From positions 96,883 to 160,882 of the forward strand of contig NZ_SCTC01000035.1 of the NCBI RefSeq assembly GCF_004299445.1: DNA of 64,000 nucleotides. Reading direction: 5' to 3'. A model generated the notes under the pieces. It was not told the origin of the DNA. It saw only the letters and a list, made by a program, of their open reading frames with translations, and searched no databases. The stretch's first letter is position 1. Every line of letters starts with the position of its first letter. This document shows, one piece after another, positions 61,376-64,000 of the stretch. A program made the position numbers and the translations under genes. Source of the DNA: Phenylobacterium sp. (GTDB taxonomy: Bacteria; Pseudomonadota; Alphaproteobacteria; Caulobacterales; Caulobacteraceae).

Positions 61376-61987
61376 ATGATGCCACGTCGCCTGATCCAAC
61401 TCTTCGCCGGCCTGACCCTCTATGGCGCGTCCATGGCGCTGATGCTGCGCGCCGTCCTGGGGCTCGATCCCTGGGACGTGTTCCACCAAGGCCTGTCCAC
61501 CCACGTCGGCCTGTCGTTCGGCATGCTGGTCAATGTGGTGGGCGCCGTGGTGCTGCTGCTGTGGATTCCGCTGCGCCAGAAGCCGGGTATCGGCACGATC
61601 GCAAACATCTTCACGATCGGCACGGCGGTGGACCTGGCCCTGCTGGTCCTGCCTGAGATCGAGAGTCTTCCGCTGCGCACCACGGCCCTGGTCGCGGGCG
61701 TCGTCCTGAACGGGGTTGCTGGCGCCATGTACATCGGCGCGGGCCTGGGCCCCGGCCCCCGCGACGGGCTGATGACCGGGCTCTGCAAACGGACGGGGTG
61801 GTCGATCCGGGTGGTGCGCACGGCCATCGAGTTCACGGTCCTGGCCGTGGGCTGGCTGCTAGGGGGCACGGTGGGCGTCGGCACGATCCTCTATGCCATC
61901 GCCATCGGCCCGATTGTGCAGGCCTTCCTGCCGCTGTTTACCGTGCGCGACAGGTCGCCGCAGAAAAGCGCGCCCGTTAACGCCTGA
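61376..61987 (+). CDS. YczE/YyaS/YitT family membrane protein
   Basis: 203 residues, five or six transmembrane helices (LIQLFAGLTLYGASMALMLRA; FGMLVNVVGAVVLLLWIPL; TIANIFTIGTAVDLALLVL; TALVAGVVLNGVAGAMYIGAGL; VVRTAIEFTVLAVGWLLGG; GTILYAIAIGPIVQAFLPLF), with the conserved LGLDPWDVFHQGL after the first helix and GPGPRDGLM in the middle. Function unknown; its family is repeatedly paired with a divergent MocR. ATG 61376 is 20 bases past the operator, so the 5' leader is very short. Confidence 0.88.
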   Translation: MMPRRLIQLFAGLTLYGASMALMLRAVLGLDPWDVFHQGLSTHVGLSFGMLVNVVGAVVLLLWIPLRQKPGIGTIANIFTIGTAVDLALLVLPEIESLPLRTTALVAGVVLNGVAGAMYIGAGLGPGPRDGLMTGLCKRTGWSIRVVRTAIEFTVLAVGWLLGGTVGVGTILYAIAIGPIVQAFLPLFTVRDRSPQKSAPVNA

Positions 61988-62092
61988 CTCAGGGTTGCGA
62001 AACGCCCCCTTTACCCTTCGCCTGTATCAGAAGGGGACAAGAACAAGACCTCTTCCAGAAGGGAGGAGCGTCGATCTGGTGGGTGTTTTCGC

Positions 62093-63576
<1,484 letters not shown>

Positions 63577-63580
<4 letters not shown>

Positions 63581-64000
63581 GCCTGATACATCGCTTCCCC
63601 GCCGGTCACCGTTCGGACGATCTGGATGTCCTTGATCTTCTCGGGTGCGATGGTCGTCAGGTCGTCGGCCATCACGACGAAGTCCGCCAGCTTGCCTGGG
63701 GTGATCGACCCCTTGATGCGCTCTTCGCGGGCGGCATAGGCGCCGTTGAAGGTGTTGATGCGCAGGGCCTCGGCCGGCGTGATCCGCTGGTTCGCGCCCC
63801 AGGTCTCGCCGTTCCACCCCGTGCGCGTGACCATGCCCTGGATGCCCATCAGCGCGGCGAACGGTCCGGGATAGAAGTCCGACCCCGCCGCGACGTTCAC
63901 GCCGGCGTCCAGGAAGCTCCGGAAGGCCATGGCGTTCTCCATGAACTCCCGCCCGTAGAAACCGAACTTGTCGGTGTTGTAGTAGGCGTAGGTGGTGAAG
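63577..64000 (-). CDS. Amidohydrolase family protein, C-terminal part (partial)
   Basis: The frame is open from the window edge, so only the last 140 residues are seen. SDFYPGPFAALMGIQGMVTR, RITPAEALRINTFNGAYAA and GSITPGKLADFVVMADDL are the C-terminal hallmarks of YtcJ-like metal-dependent amidohydrolases; the SDF aspartate is a probable metal ligand. Its stop overlaps the stop of the convergent sigma-54 regulator by four bases. The first visible Met is internal. Confidence 0.88.

Noticed and set aside
59861..61987. 708-codon plus-strand frame ending in the YczE-like gene
   Set aside because: The first 500 codons are antisense to the MocR gene and lack domain features; only the part from 61376 is real.

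Overview
The window is high-GC chromosomal DNA from an alphaproteobacterium, most likely Caulobacterales (Caulobacter or Phenylobacterium type). This is inferred from the ruvA-ruvB-ybgC-tolQRAB-pal-cpoB order, an aa3-type cytochrome oxidase subunit IV gene, split pntAA/pntAB/pntB genes, a PEP-CTERM tail of the alphaproteobacterial kind, and LexA boxes of the GAAC-N7-GAAC type. No rRNA, tRNA, CRISPR array, transposase or integrase gene was found.

Layout. 1-6.4 kb: the 3' end of a probable amidohydrolase, a DegT/DnrJ aminotransferase, a lipoprotein, a two-domain VOC protein, a quinone oxidoreductase, an alpha/beta hydrolase, an SDR and a histidine phosphatase. 6.5-12.9 kb: a PEP-CTERM surface protein, YebC, a small membrane protein, MgtC/SapB, SRPBCC, an EcsC protein preceded by a 49-residue ORF, an NTF2-like protein, an unknown CxxC protein and a cyclophilin. 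12.9-18.1 kb: a TylF-type methyltransferase, a SnoaL-TetR pair with a clear operator/promoter, a cupin, a repeat-filled gap, a nucleotidyl cyclase, a site-2-protease-like protein and a SHOCT protein. 18.2-28.7 kb: ruvC, then an 8.6-kb interruption (M24 peptidase, exonuclease III, a duplicated-HTH protein, an orphan hybrid histidine kinase flanked by non-coding deserts, and a tandem rhodanese), then ruvA and ruvB. 28.7-35.2 kb: ybgC-tolQ-tolR-tolA-tolB-pal-cpoB-tilS, tightly coupled. 35.2-41.9 kb: an alpha/beta hydrolase, an M23 peptidase, a 994-residue autotransporter, a divergent XRE regulator and an RTX-repeat protein. 41.9-45.3 kb: the proton-translocating transhydrogenase genes and cox subunit IV. 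45.3-52.3 kb: a hydrolase, an acyl-CoA dehydrogenase divergent from an HxlR regulator, an ion channel, a serine-hydrolase-like protein, a GFA protein and an EAL protein. 52.3-64 kb: an M3 oligopeptidase, a cysteine hydrolase, an Lrp/AsnC regulator divergent from an arginine dihydrolase-like gene and rocD, a PQQ alcohol dehydrogenase, a MocR regulator divergent from a YczE-like membrane protein, an NtrC-type response regulator and the 3' part of an amidohydrolase.

Three control circuits can be read from the DNA. LexA boxes mark both ruvC and ruvA although the genes are separated. A palindrome TCAAAC-N4-GTTTGA lies upstream of three unlinked genes (quinone oxidoreductase, pntAA, alpha/beta hydrolase). 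Perfect inverted repeats sit at the TetR and MocR promoters. Several families of long inverted repeats fill intergenic gaps, and one family supplies the stop codons of the genes it abuts. tolQ carries a sharply bounded patch of AT-rich, rare codons.
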